This document shows positions 1 to 11,332 of a stretch of DNA of 64,000 nucleotides, piece by piece. The notes beneath the pieces were generated by a model. That model did no database searches. It was not told the origin of the DNA and saw only the letters and a program-made list of their open reading frames with translations. The stretch's first letter is position 1. Each line of letters begins with the position of its first letter. The position numbers and the translations under genes are program-made. Origin of the DNA: Ilex aquifolium (taxonomy: Eukaryota > Streptophyta > Magnoliopsida > Aquifoliales > Aquifoliaceae); NCBI GenBank assembly GCA_951799425.1, contig OX637392.1, forward strand, positions 32,200,093 through 32,264,092. Direction: 5' to 3'.

Positions 1-945
1 GAAATAAGCTCAAGCAATGGAAGTGAATGATGCACAAATTAAAAGTAGAGGAAAGATAGTCACTTTTGGAGGGTGATCCACAACCAAAGGTAAGCTATCT
101 CCTTCTATGCAGGTAAGTGAAAACATAAGTATAAAACTACTTTTATAACAAGCTAAGAGATGTTGGACTAAAGCCGAACTAATCTCTAAAACAACTACCT
201 CATACAAGGAAATGTAAGCTAATTCTATAATATGAGTGGGAGTCAAGCCTCCATCAACCTCTCTACTTCCCCTCCCCTCAAGCTCTCCAACAATGGGAGT
301 ATTTATAGGCAAGAGGATGAGACAAGAGGGGGTGAAGGAATAGTGTATGCCACCCAAGTCCAAGTGAAAAACCAACTACTCTACTGCCAGTCTGTGCAAA
401 ACGTTCGAACGTGAGTTGGCGTTCGAACGTTGTATCTATTTTTGTTGTATGGGCGTTCGAACATTGTCTGGCGTTCAAACGTTTCTTCTGTCTTTGCTGT
501 ATGGGCGTTCGAACGCCAGATGTGGTCTGACCTTCTTACTCAAGTGGCTTGTGGTCCTCTATCAAGTTCATTTCCACACTTTATGCAGTAGTCTGGTCCT
601 CAATCAACTCAAGTGGATGTTCGAACGTGAGTTGGCATTCGAACGTGATACTCAAGTGCCTCAGAGCCTCTTCCTTCTTGGCTGCAACACGCCTACTCTC
701 AGTGGTCAGGTCTGCTCACAGTTCAAGTGGACGCTCGAACGTGTGTTGGTGTTCAAACGTTCTTGGTGTGCTCCAAGCTTCTCCCATTTTGTTCCCTAAT
801 GTGCTAGTGTTACACTCAAGTGTCATACTTATTGTTCTTTGAGTCCTTGTTCACTTAAAGACCTGAAATGACATCACTTAAACTCCATCAAAGTACAATT
901 AGTCTTAAAAAGACATAATAAAATGCTAATTTTAAGTACTAATCA
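1..945 (-). repeat. 3' LTR of element B (partial, cut by window edge)
   Basis: This stretch matches 37511-38456, the 5' LTR of B, almost base for base. It ends at taatca (945), the complement of the TGATTA start of this LTR family. It holds CGTTCGAACG palindromes at about 402-755. Immediately to the right is the complement of a polypurine tract (946-961), so this is the 3' LTR. The R/U5 part lies outside the window. Confidence 0.92.
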
Positions 946-1870
946 CACCCCCCAACCTAAATATTGCTAGTCTCTAGTAATACAATAATTGAAAATCTAC
1001 TCCTAATGCCAATTTCGTAGGTCATCCGGGTGCATTTAGCTTATGCAACAAGCCGTTGAACCCCTAGGTTTACCCTAGTGGACGAGTGTTGTCTCGTGAG
1101 GGTTTCCAGTGAAGCTACCCACAAACTTCAGTCGAACAAATATGTATGTGAGATTGCTGGTCAAAGTAAATTAGCATCATGGTCATTGGGACACCCAACC
1201 CTCAATTTCGACTTTTATTCCGCTTGTCCCTCTTTCACAAGTATTGATTCTATGCAAAAATTATCATTTGTTATATTGGTATTTGGAATTCCCTGTGTAG
1301 TAGGAATGATCATTCTAGCAACAAGAATTTTTATATAACAAACACTTCATTTTACCACCTTCCATGGATAGCTTCGATTTCACAAACCTCTCGTAGAATG
1401 CTCTCAGCAAAAATTCGCTCCAATTATAGTGACTTGTCTCTCACGGGGCATGTGATCAGAAGATGGCCAGTCAAAAAACAACATGAACAATGTTAGTGAG
1501 GTTTAAGAAAACAAACTAATCATGTTTGGCATAATCTCATGGAAGAATATTGATGCAATTTAAAGAAATACCATTTACCATACCCCACTTTTGGTTGACG
1601 ACACATGCATGTAACAGACTTGAGATCAATTAGGGCTTTTCATAGGTTGTAATGTGGCCAGAGGTCAGTGGCTAACGAAATGACGTCAATAGTATTCAAA
1701 AGTTATCCTCTGTAGTGTAGCACACCTCTTTCTAGTTTTTCGACATTTTGCTCAGAAATGATATTTCTTTCTTTCATTTTTCTCATTTTTCACTTTCTTG
1801 GCAATTTCCTGCCTTTTTGTTTCTTTTCTGTTTCAATTGTTCCCATCGATTTTTTTCTTGTCATTGAATA
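946..1870 (-). mobile_element. 3' untranslated internal region of element B
   Basis: This is non-coding sequence between the 3' LTR of B and the insertion point of A. It opens with the polypurine tract complement caccccccaacctaaa (946-961). Most of it aligns in reverse complement with 24250-25199 of A, so it is a conserved untranslated tail of the family rather than unrelated DNA. I see no gene in it. Confidence 0.85.
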
Positions 1871-1875
1871 GTAGC
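1871..1875. repeat. Target-site duplication of element A (left copy)
   Basis: The pentamer gtagc directly precedes the TGATTAGC start of the A 5' LTR. The same gtagc directly follows the A 3' LTR at 27129-27133. Confidence 0.93.
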
Positions 1876-2060
1876 TGATTAGCACTTAAAATTAGCATAT
1901 TACCATGCCGTTTTAAGACTAATTGTACTTTGATGGAGTTTAAGTGATGTCATTTCAGGCCCTAAACTGAACAAGGACCCAAGAACAACAAGTACCACAC
2001 TTGGATGCAACACCAGCACATTAGAGCCCAAAATTGGAGAAGCTTGGAGCACAGCCAGAA

Positions 2061-2422
2061 CGTTCGAACGCCAACTCACGTTCGAACGTCCACATTACAC
2101 TGTAGCAGACTCAACTGCTAAGAGAAGGCGTGTTGCAATTAGGAAAGAAGACTGAAGCTCTGAAGCACTTGAGTGTCATGTTCGAACGCCAACTCACGTT
2201 CGAACATGCACTTGAGTTGATTGAAGACCAGACTACTGCATAGAGTTGGAACTGAACTTCACAGAAGACCAACAGACCACTCGAGTGAAAGGGTCAGAAC
2301 ACATCTGGCGTTCGAACGCCCTTAGTGCAAAAACAGAAGAAACGTTCGAACGGCAGTCTATGTTCGAACGCCCTTAGTGCAAAAACAGAAACAACGTTCG
2401 AACGCCAACTCACGTTCGAACG
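2061..2422 (+). promoter_or_regulatory. CGTTCGAACG palindrome array in the LTR promoter
   Basis: About nine copies of the perfect 10-base palindrome CGTTCGAACG (or one-base variants) start at 2061, 2079, 2179, 2197, 2309, 2343, 2361, 2394 and 2413. They mostly come in pairs whose starts are 18-19 bases apart. The array stops about 95 bases before the TATA box. The same array is present in all visible LTRs of this family (402-755, 25380-25750, 37909-38270). A role as a transcription factor site is inferred. Confidence 0.8.
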
Positions 2423-2514
2423 TTCTCCACAGACTGGCAGCAGAGTGGTTGGCTTTTCACTTGGACTTGGGCGGCAAACACTATTCCTTCACCTCGTCTT
2501 GTCTCCTCCTCTTG

Positions 2515-2530
2515 CCTATAAATACTCCCC
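2515..2530 (+). promoter_or_regulatory. TATA box of the A 5' LTR
   Basis: cctataaatactcccc is a good plant TATA box and is kept at 25832-25847 (3' LTR) and, in complement, at 37807-37817 (B). It marks the likely U3/R boundary some 30 bases downstream. Confidence 0.75.
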
Positions 2531-3816
2531 TTGTTGGAGAGCTAAGGGGGCCAAGTAGGAAAGTTGATGGAGGCTTAGACTCCCACTCACATTGTAGATT
2601 TAGCTTATTTTCCTTGTATGAAGTCTTTATCTTAGAGATTAGTTTGGCTTTAGTCCAACATCTCTTGCTTGTTATAAAAGTAGTTTTATGCTTATGTTTT
2701 CATTTTACATGCATAGAAGAGAGATAGTTCATCTTTTGGTTGAGGAAGCAACCCTCCAATTCTTGGTTGAGGAAGCCACCCTCCAAATGTGACTAGCTTT
2801 CTTCTACTTTTATTGTTCATGCATTTCACTTCCATTGCTTGAGCTTCTTTCTTTCTTAGAAGAGTGAAACTCTTCCACTTTTCTAGAGCTTTACCAAAGC
2901 CGTGAAGGGTGGAACGTGATTCACCCATTCTTTGTTAAAGATTGGCTCCGTGTTTGTTGTTACTTTATCTTTTAAGTTCTCTACTTGGAGGGATGAGCAT
3001 CACTCACTTTTCTAGCTTTACCCAAGCCATGAAGAGTGAGTAGTTTCTCATTCACTCTTTAGTAAGAGGAGAAGGGCATGTATAAGTTATCCGGGAATCA
3101 TATTTGTGCATTGTTTTTATGCTTAACGTTTATTTCTTCTTGTTATTGGATGATTGATTGCATCTAGCAAAGCTAAGGTACTTTGTATAACTGTGGGTTC
3201 TTTCTATGACACGGATGACTCTTGCATAGAAAGACTCATCAGTTCAAGGCAAGTACCCCGGCTAGATCCTCGTGACTACCCTTCAATCCTCCCCCTTATT
3301 GTACTTCATTTAAAGAATGGAATATTACTATCATGATTGGATGTCTTGTAGAAACACTTGCTTGTTTGTAGACGGGTTAAGTCTCGGCACAGACAATTCT
3401 TGTAAACTTCTAGAAAGACATCGGAATCATGTTCTTAATTCTCACAATCCATCTTTATCTTCCGATTAACTTGCTGTTGACACGGGAGTTAATTGAGTTA
3501 TCAAGCACAATTATGACAAACCGGATAACTAACTACATGTCCAGATCCTTGCACTAAAGAGTGACTCTTTTTAATTAGCACTTATCTCCTATTTTGTTAA
3601 GAAAATCCTCTTGCAAAGAATCTTATATTCTGTCCAGGAAAACTCATATCTCACAGCAAATCTCAAGGGTTACAATCAATAGGTCTCTACCACTGCTTAC
3701 CTCAGAAATATCAACAAAAGTTCCCTGTGGATTCGACTCCGGACTCAAACCGGATTATTACTACAGCTTGACCGCCTCCACTTGGGTGTACACATTTCGG
3801 ATCAAGAACAAGTTTT

Positions 3817-3834
3817 TGATGCCGTTGCCGGGGA
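3817..3834 (+). other. Primer binding site, tRNA-Asp type
   Basis: TGATGCCGTTGCCGGGGA matches 16 of 18 bases of the complement of the 3' end of plant tRNA-Asp (TGGCGCCGTTGCCGGGGA). This primer is typical of Athila/Tat elements. It lies 6 bases after the LTR end. Confidence 0.92.
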
Positions 3835-3929
3835 ACCTTTAAAAGGTGTTTTAAGGTGAAAGGTAAAAAGACCTTCAACGTTGTGTATATTCTTTGGTTT
3901 ACTGTAAATAACTTTGTTTTATTTAATTT

Positions 3930-4458
3930 ATGACTGAGGGCACTCCTCGCTTCCAAAATTTGCCGGCAGAATCGTGTGAATCCGTGAATCAGCCTGAACC
4001 AAATTCACCTAGATCAGTAGCAGACTCTTGTGAGGGTAGTATGGCAAATAATGAAAGAAATGGAGAAGTCCCTATGAGAGAGGAGGAGGTCCCTAACATC
4101 CGAACTTTGCGGGATTACTTAAATCCCATAAGAAACAGTGTCCCCTCTTGTTTTATTTTTCCTGAAAATGCTCATCTTTACTATAAAGCCGGGGACAGTG
4201 CAGTTATTACCCGTGTTTCATGGATTGGATGCAGAAAATTCATATCTGCATATAAAAGATTTTGAGGAAGTGTGTGGAACATTTCAAGACAATTCTGAAT
4301 TGGCCAAGATGAAACTGTTTTCTTTCTCCTTGAGGGATAGAGCCAAACAATGGTTAAATTCTTTAAAAGCTTTTTCAATACCCAACTGGCAAGCATTACC
4401 AAATGAATTTTTTAGAAAGTTTTTTCCTCTACACCGCACAAATGCACTAAAAAGGTAA
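3930..4458 (+). pseudogene. gag 5' segment of element A (fossil)
   Basis: The segment starts with an ATG at 3930 about 95 bases after the primer site. It encodes the acidic N-terminus and the first part of an Athila-type Gag (for example RDYLNP and, further on, a retrotransposon gag domain with LRDRAKQWLNSL). The matching part of B is 36131-36469 on the minus strand. The gag reading is interrupted here, so this part of the element counts as a fossil. Confidence 0.8.
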
Positions 4459-4461
4459 ATC

Positions 4462-7400
4462 ATGAATTTTGCGGTTAAAGAAGGAGAAACTTTTTATCAA
4501 AGTTGGGAGAGATTCAAAGATCTGCTCCAATCCTGCCCACATCATGCTTTTGAAAATTGGACTTTGGTAGGATTTTTCTATGACTCCTTACCCTCTAGAC
4601 TACGTCAGTTTGTCGAAATGATGGCCCAAGGAGAATTCATGGGAAAAAGTCCAGAGGAGGCATTCAATTTTTTCGACACCATATCTGACAGTTCTCAGAT
4701 GTGGGACTCAGCCTCCCCTACCACTGTAGAAGCCAGACCATCTACTTCCCAAGGAGGAAAATATGTCTTGAGAGAGGATGATGACTTGAGAGCAAAAATG
4801 TCCACATTGTCTCGAAAGCTTGAAGCTTTAGAGATGAAGAAAGTCCATCAAGTTGATGTTAGCCCTTCCACCGAGCAAGTGTGTGGAATCTGTGCGCTAA
4901 TAGGACACCCTACTGGGGAGTGTCCCACCATCCCAGCATTCAAAGAAGTCTTGTTGGAACAAACACATGCAGTTTTTAACTTCAACAAGCCCTACTCCAA
5001 CCCATTTTCTGAAACATACAATCTAGGGTGGCGAAACCACCCTAACTTCAGTTGGAAGAACACACAACCAATACCCATGAACCAACAACAAGGGCCATAT
5101 CCACCACCCCAAGGACCTCCTGCATATCAACCATATCAACCACCACAAAAGAGGAACCTTGAGGACACACTGAATCAGTTCAAGCAAAGCCAAATGAATT
5201 ATAACAATAATTCCACACAGGCTTTCACTGATTTCAAAACCCAGACCACTCAATCTTTTGAGGATCTTAAAAGCCACATCCAAAAGTTGACTCAATCCAT
5301 GGTCATACACGAAAAGGGCAAGTTTCCTGCCCGACCAAAGCAACCACAAGGCCAATTCCATGTAGGGAACCCTTCAACAATAGGAAACACCCAAGACCAA
5401 GCCCAAGTTGTCACGACACTAAGAAGTGGCAAGGTGATTGACAAGACAATCAGAGACATACTCATTCCCAAGCCAAGACCTGAGTCAAGCCCAGCCAATC
5501 CATCATCTGAACCTGAACCAATTGAGACTGAACTTGAGAAAGACCCTGAGCCTGTGATTGAACAAGAGCCAGAACCTTCTGAGAAAAGGGAACCTTCGTA
5601 TCCCATTCCGGCTCCGTTTCCTCATCGACTCAAAACCAAACAGAAAGTGAAAAATCAGCCTGAAATTTATGAGCTTTTTAAGCAAGTAAATATCAACATC
5701 CCACTTCTGGATGCAATCAAACAAGTTCCGTCTTATGCCAAGTTTCTAAAAGACTTGTGCACAGTCAAGAGAAGCCAGAATGTCCAAAAGAGAGCTTTCC
5801 TAACGGAACAAGCTAGTGCTCTTCTTCAACATAAAACTCTTCCAAAATACAAAGACTCAGGGTGTCCGACTGTCTCATGTATCATTGGGAACTTCAGGAT
5901 TGAACAAGCTTTGTTAGACCTTGGAGCCAGCGTTAATTTGCTACCCTACTCTGTCTATCAGCAGTTGGGTTTGGGTGAACTTAAACCCACTTGTGTCACA
6001 CTCCAGTTGGCCGACAAATCTGTCAAAACCCCCAGAGGGATTATTGAAGATGTGCTTGTCCAAGTAGATAGTTTTGTCTTCCCTGTTGACTACATTGTTC
6101 TGGATACTCAACCAGCAATAAATTCGGAGAACCAAATTCCCGTCATTCTTGGTCGGCCATTCCTAGCAACTTCCAATGCCTTAATCAATTGCAGGAATGG
6201 AGTCATGAAATTAACTTTTGGGAATATGACTCCCGAACTGAACATTTTCAATATTGCTAAACATCCAGAAGAAGAAAAGGAAGAAAGGGAAGTAAACTCC
6301 ATAGCATCTTTGATACAGGAACATCTGGATGATACATTCTGTGAGGATCCTACTGAATCATCTCTGTTAGAACTCATCTCATCAAAAACAACAGATGATG
6401 ACCTAAATCCACCAAGTGGCCCTACTCATATTGTTGAGACATGGGCACCCAAATTCGAAGAAATTTCACCAAGTGGCACAAAGCCAGTCTCATCAAGTGT
6501 TAGCCCACCAAAGCCTGAATTGAAATCTCTCCCATCTGACCTCAAATATGCATTTTTAGGAGAGAATGAGTCATACCCAGTGGTAATTTCATCTAAACTC
6601 ACAGACTTACAAGAGTCTAAACTGATTGAAGTTCTTCGAAGTCATAAAAGCACCATTGGATGGACCATCGCTGACTTGAAAGGTATAAGCCCGTTAATCT
6701 GCAATCATGCCATATACCTTGAAGAGGATTCAAAACCCTCTCGTCAAATGCAGCAACGACTAAACCCTCACATGAAGGAAGTTGTGAGAATTGAGGTACT
6801 CAAACTCTTAGATGCAGGGATAATCTTCCCTATCTCAGATAGTAAATGGGTTAGTCCAACCCAAGTTGTGCCAAAAAAATCTGGGGTCACAGTAGTCAAA
6901 AATGATGCAAATGAACTAGTACCAACTCGAGTCGTCACAGGATGGCGAATGTGCATTGATTATCGAAAACTCAATTTGGTCACTAGAAAATATCATTTTC
7001 CTCTCCCATTTCTTGACCAAGTCCTAGAGAGAATTGCAGGGCATGCATTTTACTATTTTTTAGATGGGTATTCAGGGTATAACCAAATTGAGATAGCCCT
7101 AGATGATCAGGAGAAAATAACCTTCACATGCCCCTTTGGCACCTTTGCATTCAAAAGGATGTCATTTGGACTTTGTAACGCTCCTGCAACATTCCAAAGA
7201 TGTATGCTAAGCTTGTTCAGTGATATGGTTGAAAAAATTTTGGAAGTATTCATGGATGACTTCTCTGTCTATGGTGATTCCTTCGATTTGTGTTTAACCA
7301 ATCTGGAGAAAGTATTGATCAGATGTAAGGAAGCCAACCTAGTGCTCAATTGGGAAAAATGTCATTTTATGGTAACACAGGGCATTGTCCTTGGTCACAT

Positions 7401-9492
7401 TGTGTCGTCTGAAGGCATGAAAGTTGACAATGCAAAAATATATCTGATTGGAAATTTGTCTGCCCCTAAGATTGTAAAGGATGTTCGATCATTCCTAGGA
7501 CATGCAGGTTTCTACAGGAGATTCATAAAAGATTTCAGTACCATAGCAAAACTCATGTGTCACCTCCTAAGTCAGGATGTAATCTTTGATTGGAATGAAG
7601 CATGCCAAAAAGCTTTTGACAAGCTAAAAGACATGTTAATTTCTGCACCAATAATGCAACCCCCTGACTGGAATCTTCCCTTTGAACTAATGTGTGATGC
7701 AAGTGATTTTTCTATAGGTGCTGTATTGGGACAAAGAAAAGATAAGAAACCCCATGTGATTTACTATGCTAGCAAAACTTTGAATGATGCTCAAATGAAT
7801 TATTCGACAACTGAGAAAGAATTGCTTGCTGTAGTTTTTGCACTGGAAAAATTTCGTTCTTATCTTGTTGGTTCTTCTTTTACTGTATTCACTGACCATG
7901 CAGCCCTAAAATTTTTGCTCACAAAGAAGGACGCCAAACCAAGACTCTTAAGATTGATACTTTTGCTCCAAGAGTTTGATCTTGTCATCAAGGACAAGAA
8001 AAGTGTCGAGAATGTGGTGGCAGATCATCTGTCCAGACTAACCTATGAATTTCATGAGGATGGACTGCCAATCAATGAGAAATTCCCCGATGAACAACTG
8101 TTCATGATTGATAGGACACCATGGTATGCAGACATTGCTAACTTTCTTGCTATTGGTACACTCCCTCCATCCTTTACCATGTTGGACAAAAAGAAATTTC
8201 TGAGGGAGGTTCGTAACTTCTTTTGGGAGGATCCTTACGTATTCAAGTACTGTAAAGATCAAATCATAAGACGTTGCATCCCTGCTCATGAAAGTAGCCA
8301 GGTAATAACATTTTGTCATTCTGAAGCATGCGGTGGCCACTTTTCATCAAGAAAAACAGCTGCAAAAATATTGCAGTGTGGATTTTACTGGCCCGCACTT
8401 TTCAAAGATGTCCATGTCTTTTGTTTAACTTGTGAAAGGTGTCAAAGGTTGGGAAACATTTCTAAAAGAAATATGATGCCCTTAAACCCCATTCTGGTAA
8501 TTGAAATTTTTTACTGTTGGGGCATCGATTTTATGGGACCATTTCCCTCTTCCTTTGGCTATCTGTACATTTTAGTGGTTGTAGATTATGTATCCAAATG
8601 GGTTGAAGCAATTTCATGCCGAAACAATTATCACAAAACAGTGATCAAATTTTTGAAAGAAAATATTTTGTCCCGATTTGGAATTCTGAAATCAATCATA
8701 AGCGATGGGGGTGCTCATTTTTGCAATCGTCCTTTCTGGAATTTAATGAAAAAATACTTGATTTTTCACAAAATTGCAACCCCTTATCACCCACAGACCA
8801 GTGGACAAGCTGAGTTAGCTAATCGGGAGATCAAATTAATTTTCGAAAAAACGGTGAATCCAGATCGCAAAGATTGGTCGTTAAGACTAACTGATGCGCT
8901 CTGGGCATACCGTACTGCTTTTAAAACAATTTTAGGCATGTCTCCTTATCGATTAGTCTATGGAAAGCCATGTCACTTGCCTGTGGAATTGGAACATAGG
9001 GCATACTGGGCCATTAAAGCAATGAATTTTGACTTGGACAAGGCTGGTCTAGCAAGGAAACTTCAGATAAATGAATTGGAGGAATTGAGAAATGAAGCAT
9101 ATGAAAATGCTAAGATTGCTAAAACCAGGATGAAAATTCTTCATAACAAACACATTGTGCGGAAATCTTTTGAGCCGTCTCAAAAAGTCTTGCTATTTAA
9201 TTCAAGACTCCGTCTCTTTCCTGGTGAGTTGAAATCAAGATGGACTGGGCCTTACATTGTCAAAAAGGTGTTTGAACATGGAGCAGTTGAAGTGGAAAAC
9301 CCAGCAAACGGTAATAGTTTTACTGTTAATGGTCAGCGGTTAAAACCATTTTTAGAGGATTTTGTTAAAAATGTGGAAACCATTCTTTTAATGGAACCAG
9401 AGTACTCCACCGAAATTTGCGCCTGCCGACACTCCAGTGGATCGGGTCAGGAAAAATCTACTCCAACCCGACCCACTGGGGCGCCTTTATAA
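4462..9492 (+). CDS. gag C-terminal part and Pol polyprotein of Athila element A
   Basis: This is an open frame of 1,676 codons from a retrotransposon polyprotein. Visible parts, with rough residues: rest of Gag; a zinc knuckle [14 protein letters not shown] near 141-154; a Pro/Gln-rich spacer; an aspartic protease with [13 protein letters not shown] near 486-499; reverse transcriptase with [10 protein letters not shown] near 865 and the catalytic box FMDDF near 929; RNase H with [13 protein letters not shown] near 1077; an integrase HHCC zinc finger near 1285-1330; a DDE core (GIDFMGPF near 1354, SDGGAHF near 1414, NREIK near 1453); and the tail [13 protein letters not shown]. No chromodomain follows. 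The integrase tail and the tRNA-Asp primer both point to Athila. The ATG at 4462 is only the first in the frame; the natural start is in the gag segment upstream. Confidence 0.93.
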   Translation: MNFAVKEGETFYQSWERFKDLLQSCPHHAFENWTLVGFFYDSLPSRLRQFVEMMAQGEFMGKSPEEAFNFFDTISDSSQMWDSASPTTVEARPSTSQGGKYVLREDDDLRAKMSTLSRKLEALEMKKVHQVDVSPSTEQVCGICALIGHPTGECPTIPAFKEVLLEQTHAVFNFNKPYSNPFSETYNLGWRNHPNFSWKNTQPIPMNQQQGPYPPPQGPPAYQPYQPPQKRNLEDTLNQFKQSQMNYNNNSTQAFTDFKTQTTQSFEDLKSHIQKLTQSMVIHEKGKFPARPKQPQGQFHVGNPSTIGNTQDQAQVVTTLRSGKVIDKTIRDILIPKPRPESSPANPSSEPEPIETELEKDPEPVIEQEPEPSEKREPSYPIPAPFPHRLKTKQKVKNQPEIYELFKQVNINIPLLDAIKQVPSYAKFLKDLCTVKRSQNVQKRAFLTEQASALLQHKTLPKYKDSGCPTVSCIIGNFRIEQALLDLGASVNLLPYSVYQQLGLGELKPTCVTLQLADKSVKTPRGIIEDVLVQVDSFVFPVDYIVLDTQPAINSENQIPVILGRPFLATSNALINCRNGVMKLTFGNMTPELNIFNIAKHPEEEKEEREVNSIASLIQEHLDDTFCEDPTESSLLELISSKTTDDDLNPPSGPTHIVETWAPKFEEISPSGTKPVSSSVSPPKPELKSLPSDLKYAFLGENESYPVVISSKLTDLQESKLIEVLRSHKSTIGWTIADLKGISPLICNHAIYLEEDSKPSRQMQQRLNPHMKEVVRIEVLKLLDAGIIFPISDSKWVSPTQVVPKKSGVTVVKNDANELVPTRVVTGWRMCIDYRKLNLVTRKYHFPLPFLDQVLERIAGHAFYYFLDGYSGYNQIEIALDDQEKITFTCPFGTFAFKRMSFGLCNAPATFQRCMLSLFSDMVEKILEVFMDDFSVYGDSFDLCLTNLEKVLIRCKEANLVLNWEKCHFMVTQGIVLGHIVSSEGMKVDNAKIYLIGNLSAPKIVKDVRSFLGHAGFYRRFIKDFSTIAKLMCHLLSQDVIFDWNEACQKAFDKLKDMLISAPIMQPPDWNLPFELMCDASDFSIGAVLGQRKDKKPHVIYYASKTLNDAQMNYSTTEKELLAVVFALEKFRSYLVGSSFTVFTDHAALKFLLTKKDAKPRLLRLILLLQEFDLVIKDKKSVENVVADHLSRLTYEFHEDGLPINEKFPDEQLFMIDRTPWYADIANFLAIGTLPPSFTMLDKKKFLREVRNFFWEDPYVFKYCKDQIIRRCIPAHESSQVITFCHSEACGGHFSSRKTAAKILQCGFYWPALFKDVHVFCLTCERCQRLGNISKRNMMPLNPILVIEIFYCWGIDFMGPFPSSFGYLYILVVVDYVSKWVEAISCRNNYHKTVIKFLKENILSRFGILKSIISDGGAHFCNRPFWNLMKKYLIFHKIATPYHPQTSGQAELANREIKLIFEKTVNPDRKDWSLRLTDALWAYRTAFKTILGMSPYRLVYGKPCHLPVELEHRAYWAIKAMNFDLDKAGLARKLQINELEELRNEAYENAKIAKTRMKILHNKHIVRKSFEPSQKVLLFNSRLRLFPGELKSRWTGPYIVKKVFEHGAVEVENPANGNSFTVNGQRLKPFLEDFVKNVETILLMEPEYSTEICACRHSSGSGQEKSTPTRPTGAPL

Positions 9493-9524
9493 GGCACCCA
9501 CTTTTTCTCCCAGCCGCCGCAGTT

Positions 9525-9612
9525 GGCCCCCCCCCCCCCCCCCATTTCTTCTTCTTCTTCTTCTTCTTCTTCTTCTTCTTCTTTTTCTTCTTTTTCTTTT
9601 CTTCTTCTTCCT
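9525..9612 (+). repeat. Poly-C run and (TTC)n microsatellite after pol
   Basis: A run of about 18 C (9526-9543) is followed by cttcttctt repeats to about 9612, just after the pol stop. B has a much shorter version (about 30870-30900, complement), so the tract has expanded in A. It translates to long Pro/Phe or Lys/Arg runs that are not real proteins. Confidence 0.9.
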
Positions 9613-9889
9613 TCTGTTCATCTTCGAGTTCTCTGTTATCCAAGAAACCACCCATGACCACACACTCCACAAACACGATATTTTGCTTCATGTTTTGCAT
9701 TTTAATCTTATATTTGCTCATGGGTGTTCTTCTTTTATTCGCACTCACACATAAGGATTTTCAGCCTACTCGAAATCCAGATCTGTGCACAGATGAGTAA
9801 TTTTTGTGTTTTTATTTGTAGGTCTCAGCGGGTGAACAGATCTCTACCATTCAACTTCGTCTCCACAATCCATGAACCGGTAAATTCGA

Positions 9890-9930
9890 AACATTGGGGA
9901 CAATGTTCAGTTTAGGTTGGGGGGTATGAT
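9890..9930 (+). promoter_or_regulatory. Hairpin plus internal polypurine tract after pol
   Basis: AACATTG-GGGA-CAATGTT (9890-9907) forms a 7-base-pair stem with a 4-base loop. Three bases later TTTAGGTTGGGGGGTATGAT (9911-9930) is 19/20 identical to the polypurine tract plus LTR start of this family (complement of 942-961 in B). B keeps the module in complement at 30552-30593. A second plus-strand priming site is a natural inference. Confidence 0.7.
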
Positions 9931-10115
9931 CAATTCATCAGTTCATTAGTTCATATTTTCGTAAATTTTTAAAAAAAATTTATATATTTTCGTTGTTGAT
10001 TATGTTTGAACATTGATTGTATAAATTGATGATTATGCTTATGAATCAGCTTCAATCGTCTTTGTGACTGGTAGACGTTAAAGAACCAGATAGTGAGTCT
10101 TAAAACTTAGCAATC

Positions 10116-10527
10116 ATGGATGTAAAACTTTTTTGGTTTAGCCTAGGAGTTCTACGTACTTTTCCATCTGATGTACATACTATGATCATGAGAAAAGCAA
10201 GATTAGTAAGAAAGGCTGAAATCCAAGAAAAACAAGCGAAACCCCTCTGTGGCAGAAGCAGCTTTGCCAAACGCCGTCGTGCCAAAAGGCTTGGTGCCTG
10301 TAAATAATGTGGTAGAGTCTTTCACGAAAAAAAGGTACAACCAGTGTTCTGAACCAATTTTCGGTCGTGCACTTGATCGATTAGACTGGATAGTGAATGG
10401 GCTAAGTAAGGATTACCCTGATACGCCATGCTATTCCGGTACTTTGCTTAACCGGTTTGTGAGAGAGGAAGTTAGGAGAGTTACTGGTTGTCCATTCTAC
10501 ACAGACACAGAGGGAGACTCGGATTAG
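10116..10527 (+). pseudogene. Small Cys/basic ORF between pol and the 3' ORF (element A)
   Basis: The segment begins MDVKLFWFSLGVLRTFPSDV. It includes a Cys/basic stretch (CGR, RRAKRLGAC) and later a conserved segment with LDRLDWIVNGLSKDYPDTP. The B copy (29943-30353, minus) keeps it as one 136-codon frame. I do not recognise a family. Two hydrophobic or aromatic patches near the start are too short for a clear membrane segment. In A it is broken, with about one break. It lies between the internal polypurine tract and the internal palindrome array. Confidence 0.6.
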
Positions 10528-10796
10528 ATAATTTTCTGTAGGAAATGTGTACTTTTGTTGGGGGAGTGAAAGCCAAAGGTCCGAATTTGTTGTAAAAAGT
10601 GTAAAAATCTTTTTGTATAAATTCTTTTGACTGAAATGAAAATATGGGCCAAGTAAGGAATGCCCCAGAATACCAACCTGAAGCGTGGGTAGGGGCTTAT
10701 CCTGAGACGACATAGGTTTTTGATTTAAAAATATGTGTTTAGCCCTCTTTGATTGTGTATAGTGTAGTGGAGAAAAATTTTAATTTTTTGGTTCAA

Positions 10797-11095
10797 CGTT
10801 CGAACGCCAGGTGACGTTCGAACGTCATCTGCTTACAGTACTCAGCCACTGATGAAGCTTCTGATGAAACTTAAAAGTACTGGAAGCTCAGTCCGTTCGA
10901 ACGCCAATAGACCGTTCGAACGAGATTAACGTTCGAACGCCAATAGAACGTTCGAACGAAGAGAATTTACAGCACTTTGGTCTCTGACAGAACTCAAAAG
11001 TACTGAAAGCTCACCACGTTCGAACGCCAAACCACGTTCGAACGATCTGATAAAAATCCTTCTAGACACGTTCGGACGTTACCAACGTTCGAACG
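10797..11095 (+). promoter_or_regulatory. Internal CGTTCGAACG palindrome array upstream of the 3' ORF
   Basis: Ten copies (one with a single change) start at 10797/10815, 10894/10913, 10930/10949, 11017/11035 and 11069/11086. They form five pairs with starts 17-19 bases apart. A TATA box follows 14 bases after the last copy (11109-11115), and the 3' ORF starts at 11333. This repeats the layout of the LTR promoter. B has the same array in complement at 29399-29680. An internal promoter is inferred from this layout. Confidence 0.75.
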
Positions 11096-11103
11096 TCACA
11101 CCT

Positions 11104-11120
11104 CAGGCTATAAAAGCCTG
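11104..11120 (+). promoter_or_regulatory. TATA box of the putative internal promoter
   Basis: CAGGCTATAAAAGCCTG contains tataaaa (11109-11115) and can also pair as a 6-base-pair stem. It sits about 220 bases before the ATG of the 3' ORF, with a CA-rich, plant-leader-like stretch in between. B has ctataaata at the matching place (29378-29386, complement). Confidence 0.65.
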
Positions 11121-11332
11121 GTTCGTCTTCTTCATTTCAAAACCCTCCAAACCCCTTGAAAAATCGAAAAACCCTTGGTGACTCTTCACTACCCAGACCC
11201 CAAAACACCTCCCATTCTCCATTTTCACCAAAAATCAAACATCCAAAGCCCATTCCCACTTAAAGAATCCCCATTCTCACCAAGAAACCAAAACTTTCAA
11301 CACCTTCACAAACTCAAAACCCAAAAATCACA

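Larger units (their letters stand above)
1876..3810 (+). repeat. 5' LTR of element A
   Basis: The LTR starts TGATTAGCAC and ends AAGAACA, about 1.94 kb. The partner is 25200-27128, nearly identical by eye with a scatter of substitutions and a few short indels. U3 holds the palindrome array (2061-2422) and a TATA box (2517-2524). R/U5 follows and ends 6 bases before the primer site. Confidence 0.95.

Noticed and set aside
2061-2422. CRISPR-like array (regular short repeats)
   Set aside because: The repeats are 10-base palindromes in pairs within an LTR promoter of a plant retrotransposon. Spacers are 8 bases or longer shared text, and there are no cas genes.
2325-2558. Frames giving TFERQLTFER-type peptides (also 25649-25876 and 416-799)
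   Set aside because: They arise from CGTTCGAACG repeats in Athila LTRs. Non-coding promoter sequence.
3817-3834. tRNA gene fragments
   Set aside because: These short matches to tRNA 3' ends sit exactly at LTR borders and are primer sites. No cloverleaf sequence is nearby.
9417-9800. Long Pro/Phe- or Lys/Arg-rich frames after pol
   Set aside because: Products of the poly-C and TTC microsatellite on either strand.
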